A DNA stretch of 63,833 nucleotides from Candidatus Acutalibacter stercorigallinarum (GTDB lineage: Bacteria; Bacillota; Clostridia; Oscillospirales; Acutalibacteraceae): assembly GCA_019112625.1 (NCBI GenBank), contig DXIW01000051.1, positions 1 through 63,833 of the forward strand, in the 5' to 3' direction. Under the pieces are notes generated by a model that worked only from the letters and a program-made list of their open reading frames with translations, was not told the DNA's origin and ran no database searches. This document shows, piece after piece, positions 7,619-15,833 of this stretch. A program made the position numbers and the translations under genes. Each line of letters starts with the position of its first letter. Position 1 is the stretch's first letter.

Positions 7619-8019
7619 GTGGACCTCCTCCGCCGCTTGGCCCGGTTTGCCGCCAGGTCTTTGGGAGGCTCCGCCATCTCCTGGCAAGTCCCTGCCCAGA
7701 CCCGGCCCTCCTGGTCCCACCGGAAATCGTAGCGGACGGGGAAGCGGTACCCCAGCCCCTTCAGGTCCGCCGCCAGCTGGACATTTTTCGCCGTGCCGCC
7801 AGCCCGCGCAAACCGGATATTGGGTTCCCCCTCGGGAAACAGCAGAATCTGATACCCCGTCTCGTGGGTGTAGGCGCGGAATTCCCGGGCCTCCCCCAGC
7901 TTTTGCAAAAAGGCCCGGTTCATGGCCAGCGTCCCCTTCTCGTTGATGGAGAGCATGGGCTGGGCGTGGCCGTTCTGCTGGGGCGGAAACTCGCGAAACT
8001 CACTGAGATCGAATTGCAT
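7615..8019 (-). CDS. Conserved-looking hypothetical protein
   Basis: This 134-residue protein begins MQFDLSEFREFPPQQ with AGAGG before the ATG, and ends in a very basic tail (AANRAKRRRR). The middle contains the strand pattern YQILLFPEGEPNIRFA, as in small beta-rich regulatory proteins. I do not recognise the family. It is translationally coupled to the sigma-like gene that follows, so the pair probably works together. Confidence 0.5.
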   Translation of the reverse strand: MQFDLSEFREFPPQQNGHAQPMLSINEKGTLAMNRAFLQKLGEAREFRAYTHETGYQILLFPEGEPNIRFARAGGTAKNVQLAADLKGLGYRFPVRYDFRWDQEGRVWAGTCQEMAEPPKDLAANRAKRRRRST

Positions 8020-8578
8020 GTTTACCTCTTCCCTTTCTCATTTTTCCTCCGGAGTGTATATTCATCATATGACAAAACATGACGAAAGTCTATTCGTAAA
8101 TCAACTGAATAGGTCGGCCAAAACTTAGTTTTCCTGCGAATTTACAAGGCGGGAAAGATAGAGGTATAGTAGAAGGTTCGGTAAAAACGCGTTCCCAGAC
8201 CTGGAGATGCCTTATACCGAGGACAAGCCAGGAAACCTGGATTCCCCCGCTCATTTTCCCTATAAATCAAGGTCCGGGGACCAGAATAAATACAAATCAC
8301 TTTGATATGTTGCAGCTGCCTGCAGGTTAGAATCCAATCGAGATCACTTATCCGCCTGTCCTCCTTTTGTTGTCTCCATCATCGGCACAAGCCTTCTTTG
8401 GAACTGCTCGCTCAGCGTGCGGATTACAGGGAATAATCGAAAAATTGGCAGATACCAAAGTGCCTGCCTTTTTCTGTTGCGAGTCGGTGCCCAGGACAGC
8501 CGCCCCGATAAAAATCACACCCCCAAAAACCAAAACAAGGCCCCTACTGTGAAGACTTGAAACCGCCCCACCACCCCC
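8020..8578. other. Gene-poor gap with decayed sequence
   Basis: About 560 bases hold no convincing gene. A 61-residue leftward frame at 8348-8533 starts like a membrane segment (MVFGGVIFIGAAVLG) but has no ribosome site and loses this character, so it is more likely debris. The AT content is higher than in the gene on the right. Confidence 0.5.
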
Positions 8579-8607
8579 TGTACAAGCCCCGAGGGATGGG
8601 GTATAAT
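8579..8607 (+). promoter_or_regulatory. Promoter of the GTPase-nuclease fusion gene
   Basis: TGTACA and a perfect TATAAT are separated by 17 bases, 34 bases before the start codon. Confidence 0.6.
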
Positions 8608-8641
8608 AGGCCTAGTCATGTTTTGAGAAGGGGGCGGCGGG

Positions 8642-11254
8642 ATGAAACGGCTGGTCATTGGGATACTGGCCCATGTGGACTCGGGGAAGACCACCCTCAG
8701 CGAGGCTATGCTCTACCAAGCGGGGGCGCTGCGCAAGCTGGGCCGGGTGGATCACCGGGACGCTTTTTTGGATACCGACGCCTTGGAACGGGCCCGGGGC
8801 ATCACCATTTTCTCCAAGCAGGCGGTGCTGGAGCTCCCCAGCCTCCAGCTGACCTTGCTGGACACCCCCGGCCACGTAGACTTCTCCGCCGAGGCGGAAC
8901 GGGCCCTGCAGGTCATGGACTACGCCGTGCTGGTCGTCAGCAGCACCGACGGGGTGCAGAGCCACACAGAGACCCTGTGGCGTCTGCTAGAACGCTACCA
9001 CGTGCCCGTGTTCCTGTTCGTCAACAAAATGGACCTGGCCGGCGCCGACCGGGCAGGTTGCCTCGAACAACTGCGCCGGCGCCTCAGCGACCGGTGCGTG
9101 GACCTGTCGGACCCGGACTGCGGGGAGGAGCTGGCCCTGTGCAGCGAGGAGCTGCTGGAGGCCGTCCTGGAGGGCCGCGCCCCCACCCAGGAACAGCTGG
9201 CCGGGGCCATCGCCAGGCGGCAGCTGTTCCCCTGCTTTTTCGGTTCGGCCCTGAAGCTGGAGGGGGTCGCCCCCCTGCTGGAGGCCCTGCAGGACCTGAC
9301 CCTCCCCCCGCCCCAGCGGGAGGAGTTTGGGGCCAGGATCTACAAAGTCACCCGGGATGACAGCGGCGCCCGGCTGAGCTGGATGAAGATCACCGGGGGC
9401 GCCCTGGGGGTGAAGGAGGAGCTTTCCGCCCGGCCGGACGCCCCCCGGCCCTGGCAGGCCAAGGCGGACCAGCTGCGGCTGTACAACGGGACAAAATTCC
9501 AGCTGGTGGACACGGCTCTGCCCGGCATGGTGGTGGCGGTGGCGGGCCTTTCCGACTCCTACCCCGGGGAGGGGCTGGGGGCAGAGCCCGACGCCGCGCC
9601 TCCCGCCCTGGAGCCGGTGCTGCGCTACCGGGTGCTGCTGCCCCAGGGCTGCGACGTGCCCACCGCCCTGCGCTGCCTGCGGGAACTGGAGCAGGAGGAC
9701 CCCCTGCTCCACGTGGTGTGGGACGAGCGGCTGGGGCAGCTCCACCTGCAGCTTATGGGCGAGGTGCAGCTGGAGGTGCTCCAAAGCCTGCTGGAGCGGC
9801 GCTTCGGCCTGCGGGTAGAGTTTGGCGAGGGGGGCATCCTCTACAAAGAGACCATCACCGGCCGGGTGGAGGGGGTGGGCCACTACGAGCCCCTGCGCCA
9901 CTACGCCGAGGTCCACCTGCTCCTGGAGCCCGCCCCGGCGGGGAGCGGCATCCACCTGGCCACCGCCTGCCGGGAGGACGACCTGGCCGGGAACTGGCAG
10001 CGGCTCATCCTCACCCACCTGGGGGAAAAGACCCACATCGGGCCCCTCGTGGGCGCGCCCCTCACCGACGTGACCCTCACCCTGGCGTCGGGCCGGGCCC
10101 ACTTGAAGCACACCGAAGGCGGGGACTTCCGCCAGGCCACCTACCGGGCGGTACGCCAAGGGCTGCGCACCGCCCAGTCCCAGGGGCTGTGCGTGCTGCT
10201 GGAGCCCTGGTACCGGTTCACCCTGCGGGTGCCCCAGGCCGCCTTGGGCCGGGCCCTGGCGGACATGCCCCGGCTGTGCGGGGAATTCGAGCCCCCGGTC
10301 ACCCAGGGGGAGGAGGCGGTACTCACAGGACGGGCTCCAGTGGCCTGCCTGCGGGGCTACGCCGGGGAGGTGGCGGCCTACACCCGGGGCCGGGGGCAGC
10401 TCTCCTGCCTGCCGGCGGGGTACTTCCCCTGCCACAACACCGCCGAAGTGGTGGCCGCCGCCGGGTACGACATCGAGGGGGACCTGGAGAACACCGCCGA
10501 TTCTGTATTCTGCAGCCACGGGGCCGGCTTTACCGTGAGCTGGGACAAAGTCCCAGCTCATATGCACCTGCCCAGCGTGCTGGCCCGGGGGGAGCGTCTG
10601 GCCCGGGCGGCCCAGGAGCAGGAAGAGGAGGAGGCCCCCCGCACCGTGGAGGCCCGGGCTGCCGCCTACCGGGACGCCCTGGCCCAGGACAAGGAGCTGA
10701 TGGCCATTTTCGAACGGACCTACGGGCCCATCAAGCACGACCCGCTCCAGGCCTTCCGGCCGGTGAAGAAATCGCCGGCGAAAAAGGCCCAGACCGCCTA
10801 CCGGGCCAAGCCCCCCAAGGAGGGGCCCGAGCACCTGCTGGTGGACGGCTACAACGTGATTTTCGCCTGGGACGACCTGCGGGACCTGGCCGCCGAAAGC
10901 CTGGAAGCCGCCCGGGGGAAGCTGATGGATATTTTGTGCAACTACGCCGCCTACCGCCAGTGCGTGCCCATTCTGGTGTTCGACGCCTACAAGGTGAAGG
11001 GGGGCGTGGGCTCGGTGGAACGCTACCACAACCTGTACGTGGTGTACACCAAGGAGGCGGAGACCGCCGATATGTACATCGAGAAGGCCACCCACCGCAT
11101 CGCCAAGCACCACCGCACCCGGGTGGTCACCTCCGACGCCACGGAGCAGCTCATCATCCTGGGGGCCGGGGCGCTGCGGGTGTCCTCCCGCTCCTTCCGG
11201 GAGGAGGTCCAGGCCGCGGAGCAGGAGGTGCGCCGCATCCTCGCGGGGATGTAA
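8642..11254 (+). CDS. TetM-like translational GTPase fused to a C-terminal NYN (Rae1/YacP-like) nuclease domain
   Basis: The first 640 or so of 870 residues follow EF-G and the ribosomal protection proteins: G1 AHVDSGKTTL (10-19), switch I ARGITI, G3 DTPGHVDF (74-81), G4 NKMD (128-131), then EF-G-like domains II-V. After a basic linker the last 141 residues (from about 730) form a NYN/PIN-fold domain of the YacP type: LLVDGYNVIF, VFDAYKVKGG, TADMYIEKA and VVTSDATEQ carry the acidic residues expected of the nuclease site. YacP/Rae1 of Bacillus cuts mRNA in the ribosomal A site. The fusion should therefore bind the ribosome and may cut stalled mRNA. Tetracycline resistance is possible but not implied. 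Confidence 0.88.
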   Translation: MKRLVIGILAHVDSGKTTLSEAMLYQAGALRKLGRVDHRDAFLDTDALERARGITIFSKQAVLELPSLQLTLLDTPGHVDFSAEAERALQVMDYAVLVVSSTDGVQSHTETLWRLLERYHVPVFLFVNKMDLAGADRAGCLEQLRRRLSDRCVDLSDPDCGEELALCSEELLEAVLEGRAPTQEQLAGAIARRQLFPCFFGSALKLEGVAPLLEALQDLTLPPPQREEFGARIYKVTRDDSGARLSWMKITGGALGVKEELSARPDAPRPWQAKADQLRLYNGTKFQLVDTALPGMVVAVAGLSDSYPGEGLGAEPDAAPPALEPVLRYRVLLPQGCDVPTALRCLRELEQEDPLLHVVWDERLGQLHLQLMGEVQLEVLQSLLERRFGLRVEFGEGGILYKETITGRVEGVGHYEPLRHYAEVHLLLEPAPAGSGIHLATACREDDLAGNWQRLILTHLGEKTHIGPLVGAPLTDVTLTLASGRAHLKHTEGGDFRQATYRAVRQGLRTAQSQGLCVLLEPWYRFTLRVPQAALGRALADMPRLCGEFEPPVTQGEEAVLTGRAPVACLRGYAGEVAAYTRGRGQLSCLPAGYFPCHNTAEVVAAAGYDIEGDLENTADSVFCSHGAGFTVSWDKVPAHMHLPSVLARGERLARAAQEQEEEEAPRTVEARAAAYRDALAQDKELMAIFERTYGPIKHDPLQAFRPVKKSPAKKAQTAYRAKPPKEGPEHLLVDGYNVIFAWDDLRDLAAESLEAARGKLMDILCNYAAYRQCVPILVFDAYKVKGGVGSVERYHNLYVVYTKEAETADMYIEKATHRIAKHHRTRVVTSDATEQLIILGAGALRVSSRSFREEVQAAEQEVRRILAGM

Positions 11255-11280
11255 CACAATGAAAAAATCGCACAGCAAAA

Positions 11281-11314
11281 GGGGCCTCCCGTCTGGGAGG
11301 CCCCTCCTTTTTTG
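11281..11314 (+). terminator. Terminator of the GTPase-nuclease gene
   Basis: GGGGCCTCCC and GGGAGGCCCC form a ten base-pair stem with a four-base loop, followed by TCC and seven T. Confidence 0.9.
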
Positions 11315-11337
11315 TACGCGCTGCGTTCTGGGAATCG

Positions 11338-13872
11338 TCACGTCCTCTTGTCCCGCCCGGCCAGGCGGGACAGGGTGTCCCGCAGGGCGGTAAAGTCGAT
11401 GGGCTTTGCCACGTGGGCGTCCATGCCCGCGGCGGCGGTGGCGGCGATGTCCTCGGGGAACACGTTGGCCGTGGCGGCGATGAGGGGCACGGCGGCCGCG
11501 TCCTCCCGCTTCAGGGCCCGGATCTGCCTGGCGGCCCCGCAGCCGTCCAGCACGGGCATCTGCATATCCAGCAGCACCGCCTGGTACCAGTAGGGCGGGG
11601 ACTCCTGGAACAGTTCCACCGCCTCCTTGCCGTTCCAGGCCTGGGTGACCTGGGCCCCGGCCATGGTGAGCAGCTCGGTGACGATTTCCATGTTCACCTC
11701 ATTGTCCTCCGCCACCAGCACCCGCAGCCCCTCCAGGGAGGGGGCGTCCTGCTTCTCCGGCTCCGGGGGGGCGGCCTCTGGCCGGGCGGCGGCAAAGGGC
11801 AGCACCAGGGTGAACACGGTACCCTCCCCCGGCTGGCTCTGGACGGAGATCTCCCCGTCCATCTGGGCCACCAGGCTTTTGGTGATGGCCATGCCCAGGC
11901 CTGTGCCCCCGGCCTGGGCGGCGCTGAACCGCAGCTCCCGGGCGTAGGGCTCGAAGAGGCGCTGTAAAAACTCCGCCGACATGCCGATGCCCGTGTCCGC
12001 CACCTCCAGCCGGTAGCGGGGCTGATCCCCGCCCCGCACTTGTCGGGCCGTTACGGTAATAGAATCCCCCTTGCCGGTAAATTTAAGGGCGTTGGACAGC
12101 AGGTTGTTGAGCACCTGCTGGAGCCGGAAGGGGTCGCCCATCACCTGGGGGTTTTCCAGCTCCAGGTCGGTGGTAAAGCCCTTGCCCTGCTCCTCCGCCT
12201 GGATGCGGAAGGTCTCCAGGCTCTCCTCCAGGCAGGCCTTCAGGTCGAAGCTGCGGGAGTCCAGGACGATCTTCCCCTGCTCCAGCCGGGACATGTCCAA
12301 AATGTCGTTGATGAGCCCCAGCAGGTGCTGCCCCGAGGAGCCGATCTTCTTCAGGTACCCCCGTACCTTCTCCGGATCCCCGGCATGCTGCTCCGCTAAG
12401 GCGCTCAGGCTTAATATGGCGTTTAACGGCGTGCGCATGTCGTGGGACATGTTCCGGAAAAAGGCCTGCTTGGAGGCCTCGTCCCGCCGGGCCAGGTCCA
12501 GGGCGTCCTCCAGCAGCTTGCGCTCCTGGAGCTGCCGCTGCTTCTGGGCCCCCACCTCCCGGAAGGCCAGCACCACCTCGCCGGGGGCCAGGGACTCGTC
12601 GTAGAGCACCCGGACGTTCACCCAGCGGTACTCCTCCCCGAACAGCCGGAGGAAATCCCCGCCGAACTCCCGCTCCCGACCCTTTACCAGGGCCCGGATC
12701 TTCTCGCAGGAGAAGCTCTGGATAAAGTCCCGGTAGGCGTCGGCCTCGATGACCTCACTGGCGGTCTTGAGCAGGCTGTCGTAATCCCCCTGGGGCGGGA
12801 TGCGGCCCCGCACGTAGTCGGAGCCCTTGATCATCTCGTAGGTCTCGGCCTCGTAGTCCACCCGGTACAGGGCGTAGTAGGAGTTGCCCAGCACCCGCAC
12901 GGTCTCGTTGGTCCTGCGCACCCGGGCGCCCAGCCGCAGGTCCCGCCAGGCCATGGCCGCCAGCCCCGCCAGCGAGCCCAGGATAAGCAGCCCAAAGATC
13001 AGGGAAAACCAGTAAAAAGGCCCCAAAATAGCCTGGTAGGGCCGTGTGACGATGGAATACCAGCCGTTGTCCATGCGGGTGTAGTACACCGCCCGGCGCT
13101 GGCCGGACAGGTCGGTGACATTGGAACGGTAGCCGTCCAGCTCCCCCTGGCTGATGAGCACGATGAGCTCGTCCAGGTAGGCCTGGATCGCCGCCTCCTC
13201 CGCCTCCAGGGCGGTCTCCCGGTAGATGACGCGGCCGGTGCTGTCGCAGAGGAAGAAGGAGTTGCCCTCGGGCAGGTCGAAGGCGCCGAACCCAAAGAGG
13301 GATCTCTCCGACCGGATGTCGAAAGCCACCACGGCCCCGCTTTCCCGGCACTTCTGGGCGGCGGTGATCACCGGCTGCCCGGTGACCGCATCGATGTACA
13401 CGTCGGTGAACACGGCTTGGCCATCGGCAGCTATGGCTTTTTGGTACCACTCTGTGTCCTCCACCGGATCATCCGCGCCCCCCTCCCAGGGGTCATCTGC
13501 CACTACCTGGCCCTCCAGCACGGCGTAGGGGTCCACTGCGCCGCTGCCCAAAACAGAGTCCAGCCGCTGGAAATAGGCCTCCAGCCAAGCGGCGATCTCT
13601 TCGCCGCTCTCCCCCCGGGCAGTCCGGCTGTCGATGGAGGTGGTGCCCACGGTGAGCAGGGTCTCGTACACCGTCAGGTTGCCCGCCTCCTCTGCGGCAT
13701 AAATGCGGGAGAGGGCGGTGCCGGTCTCATAGGTGTTGCGCAGCATGGCCTCCCGCACCAGGGCCAGGCCCGCCGAGGCCAGCACCAGCACCAGGGCCCC
13801 CAGCACCAAATGGAGCCGCATATCCCGCAGACGGGCCCGGCGGCGGGCCCGGCGTTCTCCCTTCCGGTCCAT
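11338..13872 (-). CDS. Hybrid sensor histidine kinase with dCache-like sensor
   Basis: This 844-residue membrane kinase has a basic N-terminus, a transmembrane helix (about 20-40), an extracytoplasmic dCache-like sensor (to 280), a second helix (285-308), a PAS-like part, then HisKA with NMSHDMRTPLNAIL (His 477). A HATPase domain follows (NNLLSNALKF, GTGLGMAITKSL). The C-terminal receiver domain contains LVAEDNEVN and VLLDMQMPVLDG (Asp near 769). It is third in a leftward operon after the REC-HD-GYP and HPt genes, with gaps of three to four bases, and would feed phosphate through His, Asp, HPt and the HD-GYP receiver. The ligand is unknown. Confidence 0.93.
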   Translation of the reverse strand: MDRKGERRARRRARLRDMRLHLVLGALVLVLASAGLALVREAMLRNTYETGTALSRIYAAEEAGNLTVYETLLTVGTTSIDSRTARGESGEEIAAWLEAYFQRLDSVLGSGAVDPYAVLEGQVVADDPWEGGADDPVEDTEWYQKAIAADGQAVFTDVYIDAVTGQPVITAAQKCRESGAVVAFDIRSERSLFGFGAFDLPEGNSFFLCDSTGRVIYRETALEAEEAAIQAYLDELIVLISQGELDGYRSNVTDLSGQRRAVYYTRMDNGWYSIVTRPYQAILGPFYWFSLIFGLLILGSLAGLAAMAWRDLRLGARVRRTNETVRVLGNSYYALYRVDYEAETYEMIKGSDYVRGRIPPQGDYDSLLKTASEVIEADAYRDFIQSFSCEKIRALVKGREREFGGDFLRLFGEEYRWVNVRVLYDESLAPGEVVLAFREVGAQKQRQLQERKLLEDALDLARRDEASKQAFFRNMSHDMRTPLNAILSLSALAEQHAGDPEKVRGYLKKIGSSGQHLLGLINDILDMSRLEQGKIVLDSRSFDLKACLEESLETFRIQAEEQGKGFTTDLELENPQVMGDPFRLQQVLNNLLSNALKFTGKGDSITVTARQVRGGDQPRYRLEVADTGIGMSAEFLQRLFEPYARELRFSAAQAGGTGLGMAITKSLVAQMDGEISVQSQPGEGTVFTLVLPFAAARPEAAPPEPEKQDAPSLEGLRVLVAEDNEVNMEIVTELLTMAGAQVTQAWNGKEAVELFQESPPYWYQAVLLDMQMPVLDGCGAARQIRALKREDAAAVPLIAATANVFPEDIAATAAAGMDAHVAKPIDFTALRDTLSRLAGRDKRT

Positions 13873-13875
13873 GGC

Positions 13876-14229
13876 TCAGCCCTCCCCGATGGCCGCCAGC
13901 ACCTGCCGGTACGCCGGGCAGATGTCCTCCTGCAAGGCCAAGGCCCCGCCCCAGTCCCCGGCCCGCAGGGCCTCTACCTGGCGGGTGAACAGCCCGTACA
14001 GGGGCTCCATGGACAGGTTGCCGCACATGCCCTTCAGGGTGTGGGAGGCGGCCACCGCCCCCTCCTGGTCCCGGCTGTCCAGGGCCTGCTCCAGCTTCTG
14101 GAAATTCCCGTCCGCGGCGAATTTTCGCAGCAGCCGCTCCAGCAGGGCCTCGCTGCCCATCAGCCGCTCCAGGGCGGCGTCTACCTGCACACCGCCGGCT
14201 TCCAACCGGTTTCTTCTGGCCTGGTCCAT
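13876..14229 (-). CDS. Histidine phosphotransfer (HPt) protein
   Basis: This 117-residue all-helical protein has the HPt core AASHTLKGMCGNL with the phosphorylatable His at 63. It lies between the receiver/HD-GYP gene and the hybrid kinase and is clearly the intermediate of that phosphorelay. There is no transmembrane or catalytic part. Confidence 0.9.
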   Translation of the reverse strand: MDQARRNRLEAGGVQVDAALERLMGSEALLERLLRKFAADGNFQKLEQALDSRDQEGAVAASHTLKGMCGNLSMEPLYGLFTRQVEALRAGDWGGALALQEDICPAYRQVLAAIGEG

Positions 14230-14233
14230 GCTG

Positions 14234-15298
14234 TCACTCCTCTCTCTGATACAGCCGGGCGAGCGCCGGCTCCTCTGCCAAAAAGCACTCCAGCAGCCGG
14301 GGATTGAAGGTCCCGCACTGGCCGCCGCAGATCATCTCCAGCACCTTCTCCCGGGAGAAGGCGTCCTTGTACACCCGCTTGCAGCTCAGGGCGTCGTACA
14401 CGTCCGCCAGGGAGACGATCTGGGCCCAGATGGAGATCTCGTCCCCCACAAGGCCCTCGGGGTAGCCCCGGCCGTCCCAGCGCTCGTGGTGGTGCAGGGC
14501 GATGTCCCTGGCGTAGGGGTAGAGGCTGTCCTCCCGGAATTGGGGGATCTGGTCCAGCAGCTTTGCCCCCTGGGTGGTGTGGGTCTTCATCACCTCAAAT
14601 TCCTCCGGGGTCAGCTTCCCGGGCTTGTTGAGAATGGCGTCGGGCACGGCGATCTTCCCCACGTCGTGCATGATGGAGGCCAGGGCGATCTGGTCGATCT
14701 CCTCCTGGGACAGGCCCTCCCCCAGGGGGGTGCGCTCCAGCAAATGCTGGGTGATGCGCCGGATGCGCTGCACGTGGCCGCCGGACTCCTCGCTGCGGAA
14801 CTCGATGGCGGTGGAGAGGGCCTCCACCATGCCCTGGCTCAGGCGGATGATGCGCTGGGCCTGGCGCAGCAGGTCCGCCTGCTGGGACTCCACCTTCTCC
14901 CCCAGCCTGCGCCGGGCCTGGAACAGCTCGATCACCGACTCCACCCGCCGCTGCACCACAAAGGGGAGCACCGGCTTGCTGATGACATCCATCACCCCCA
15001 GCTGGTAGGCCTCCCGCATCACGCTATCGCTGGCCTCGGCGGTGATGAGGAACACGGGCAGCCGGGCGGTCAGGCCGCTCTCCTTTAGCTCCCGCAGCAC
15101 CTGGATGCCCGAGAGCTCCGGCATCACCACGTCCAGCAGCACGGCGCACAGGCTGTCCTCCCCCGCCCGGATGGCGGCAAGGCCCTCCCGGCCGTCCGCC
15201 GCCTGGGCGATGGCGTAGTCCGGGGAGAAGATCTCCTCCAAAATCGCCCGGTTGATTTCGTCGTCATCCACGATCAGGATGGTGTTCTGCTGGCTCAT
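14234..15298 (-). CDS. Response regulator with HD-GYP output domain
   Basis: The first 125 or so of 354 residues are a receiver domain (ILIVDDDEINR, phosphoacceptor Asp 56 in VLLDVVMPE, Lys in ISKPV). A short coiled coil leads to an HD-GYP domain with IMHDVGKIAVPD (HD at 211-212), LHHHERWDGRGYPEG (GYP at 278-280) and LADVYDALSC. Such domains usually hydrolyse cyclic di-GMP or related dinucleotides. It is the first gene of the phosphorelay operon, so its output is probably a change in second messenger level rather than direct DNA binding. Confidence 0.93.
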   Translation of the reverse strand: MSQQNTILIVDDDEINRAILEEIFSPDYAIAQAADGREGLAAIRAGEDSLCAVLLDVVMPELSGIQVLRELKESGLTARLPVFLITAEASDSVMREAYQLGVMDVISKPVLPFVVQRRVESVIELFQARRRLGEKVESQQADLLRQAQRIIRLSQGMVEALSTAIEFRSEESGGHVQRIRRITQHLLERTPLGEGLSQEEIDQIALASIMHDVGKIAVPDAILNKPGKLTPEEFEVMKTHTTQGAKLLDQIPQFREDSLYPYARDIALHHHERWDGRGYPEGLVGDEISIWAQIVSLADVYDALSCKRVYKDAFSREKVLEMICGGQCGTFNPRLLECFLAEEPALARLYQREE

Positions 15299-15455
15299 GG
15301 CAGCTCCTCCTCTCCGCCTGCGCCGCGGGGGCGCGGATTTCTAGTCTGCCGCCTGGGGCGGGGGCTTATCCCCCGGCGGGGCTTTCTTTGATTCTACCAC
15401 AGCCGGGGCGGTTTCCGCAAGGGTTGTCACGCCGCTGGTGCGGCTGAGAATGGCA

Positions 15456-15602
15456 ACTCCCCCAGTCGCCGAAAGGCGACAGCCCCCTCGTGGAGGGGGG
15501 TGAGCGAGCGCCGGTGGCGCTCTGCCGCGAACCGACCGAACCGGCAGGTGAGACTCTGCCTCCCTCATTGAGGGAGGTGCCGCCGAAGGCGGCGGAGGGA
15601 GT
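15456..15602 (+). repeat. Interspersed palindromic element, family 1, full copy
   Basis: A 147-base element starting ACTCCCCCAGTC and ending with an imperfect inverted copy, GCGGAGGGAGT. It has several internal hairpins and a core GCGCTCTGCCGCGAACCGAC. A 148-base copy lies inverted at 49932-50079 with the same order of parts, and the right half recurs at 43989-44045. It fills most of the gap between the HD-GYP gene and helD. Confidence 0.8.
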
Positions 15603-15690
15603 ATCTTTCTTGCCATTCCTCACCTCATGTTTTCCCTGCCAGGCGGGAGGAAGTTTTCGGGCATTTCTGCTCCTCTCCCGCCCCACGGCA

Positions 15691-15722
15691 ATAAAAAAAG
15701 GCCCAAAAACCAGGTTTTGGGC
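15691..15722 (-). terminator. Leftward terminator in front of helD
   Basis: GCCCAAAA and TTTTGGGC form a stem; on the minus strand it is followed by CCTTTTTTTATT. There is no leftward gene to its right before the helD promoter, so it may shield the phosphorelay operon from antisense transcription. Confidence 0.6.
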
Positions 15723-15784
15723 ACATCTAGTATATAACATACCATAACCGCGAAAAAAAGTCTAGTCTTTTTTTCTTTTTTTGG

Positions 15785-15790
15785 TATACT
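15785..15790 (+). promoter_or_regulatory. Likely -10 box of helD
   Basis: TATACT lies 44 bases before the start codon, in a T-rich tract; the matching -35 hexamer is poor. Confidence 0.4.
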
Positions 15791-15833
15791 GTACCTTGCA
15801 AACGAGAGACACCTGCGCAAAGGAGGAGAAACC

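Noticed and set aside
8348-8533. A 61-residue leftward frame with a hydrophobic start
   Set aside because: No ribosome site or promoter and weak composition; treated as debris.
8642-11254. Calling the TetM-like gene a tetracycline resistance determinant
   Set aside because: Similarity is at the family level, the protein is a nuclease fusion and has no mobile context; resistance needs testing.
8987-11341. A 784-residue open frame opposite the GTPase-nuclease gene
   Set aside because: It mirrors a highly GC-rich gene with clear protein motifs; its translation is Gly/Pro/Val/His-rich without domains or a ribosome site.
12442-14307. A 621-residue rightward frame opposite the hybrid kinase and HPt genes
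   Set aside because: Same reason: no motifs, no start signals, antisense to motif-confirmed proteins.
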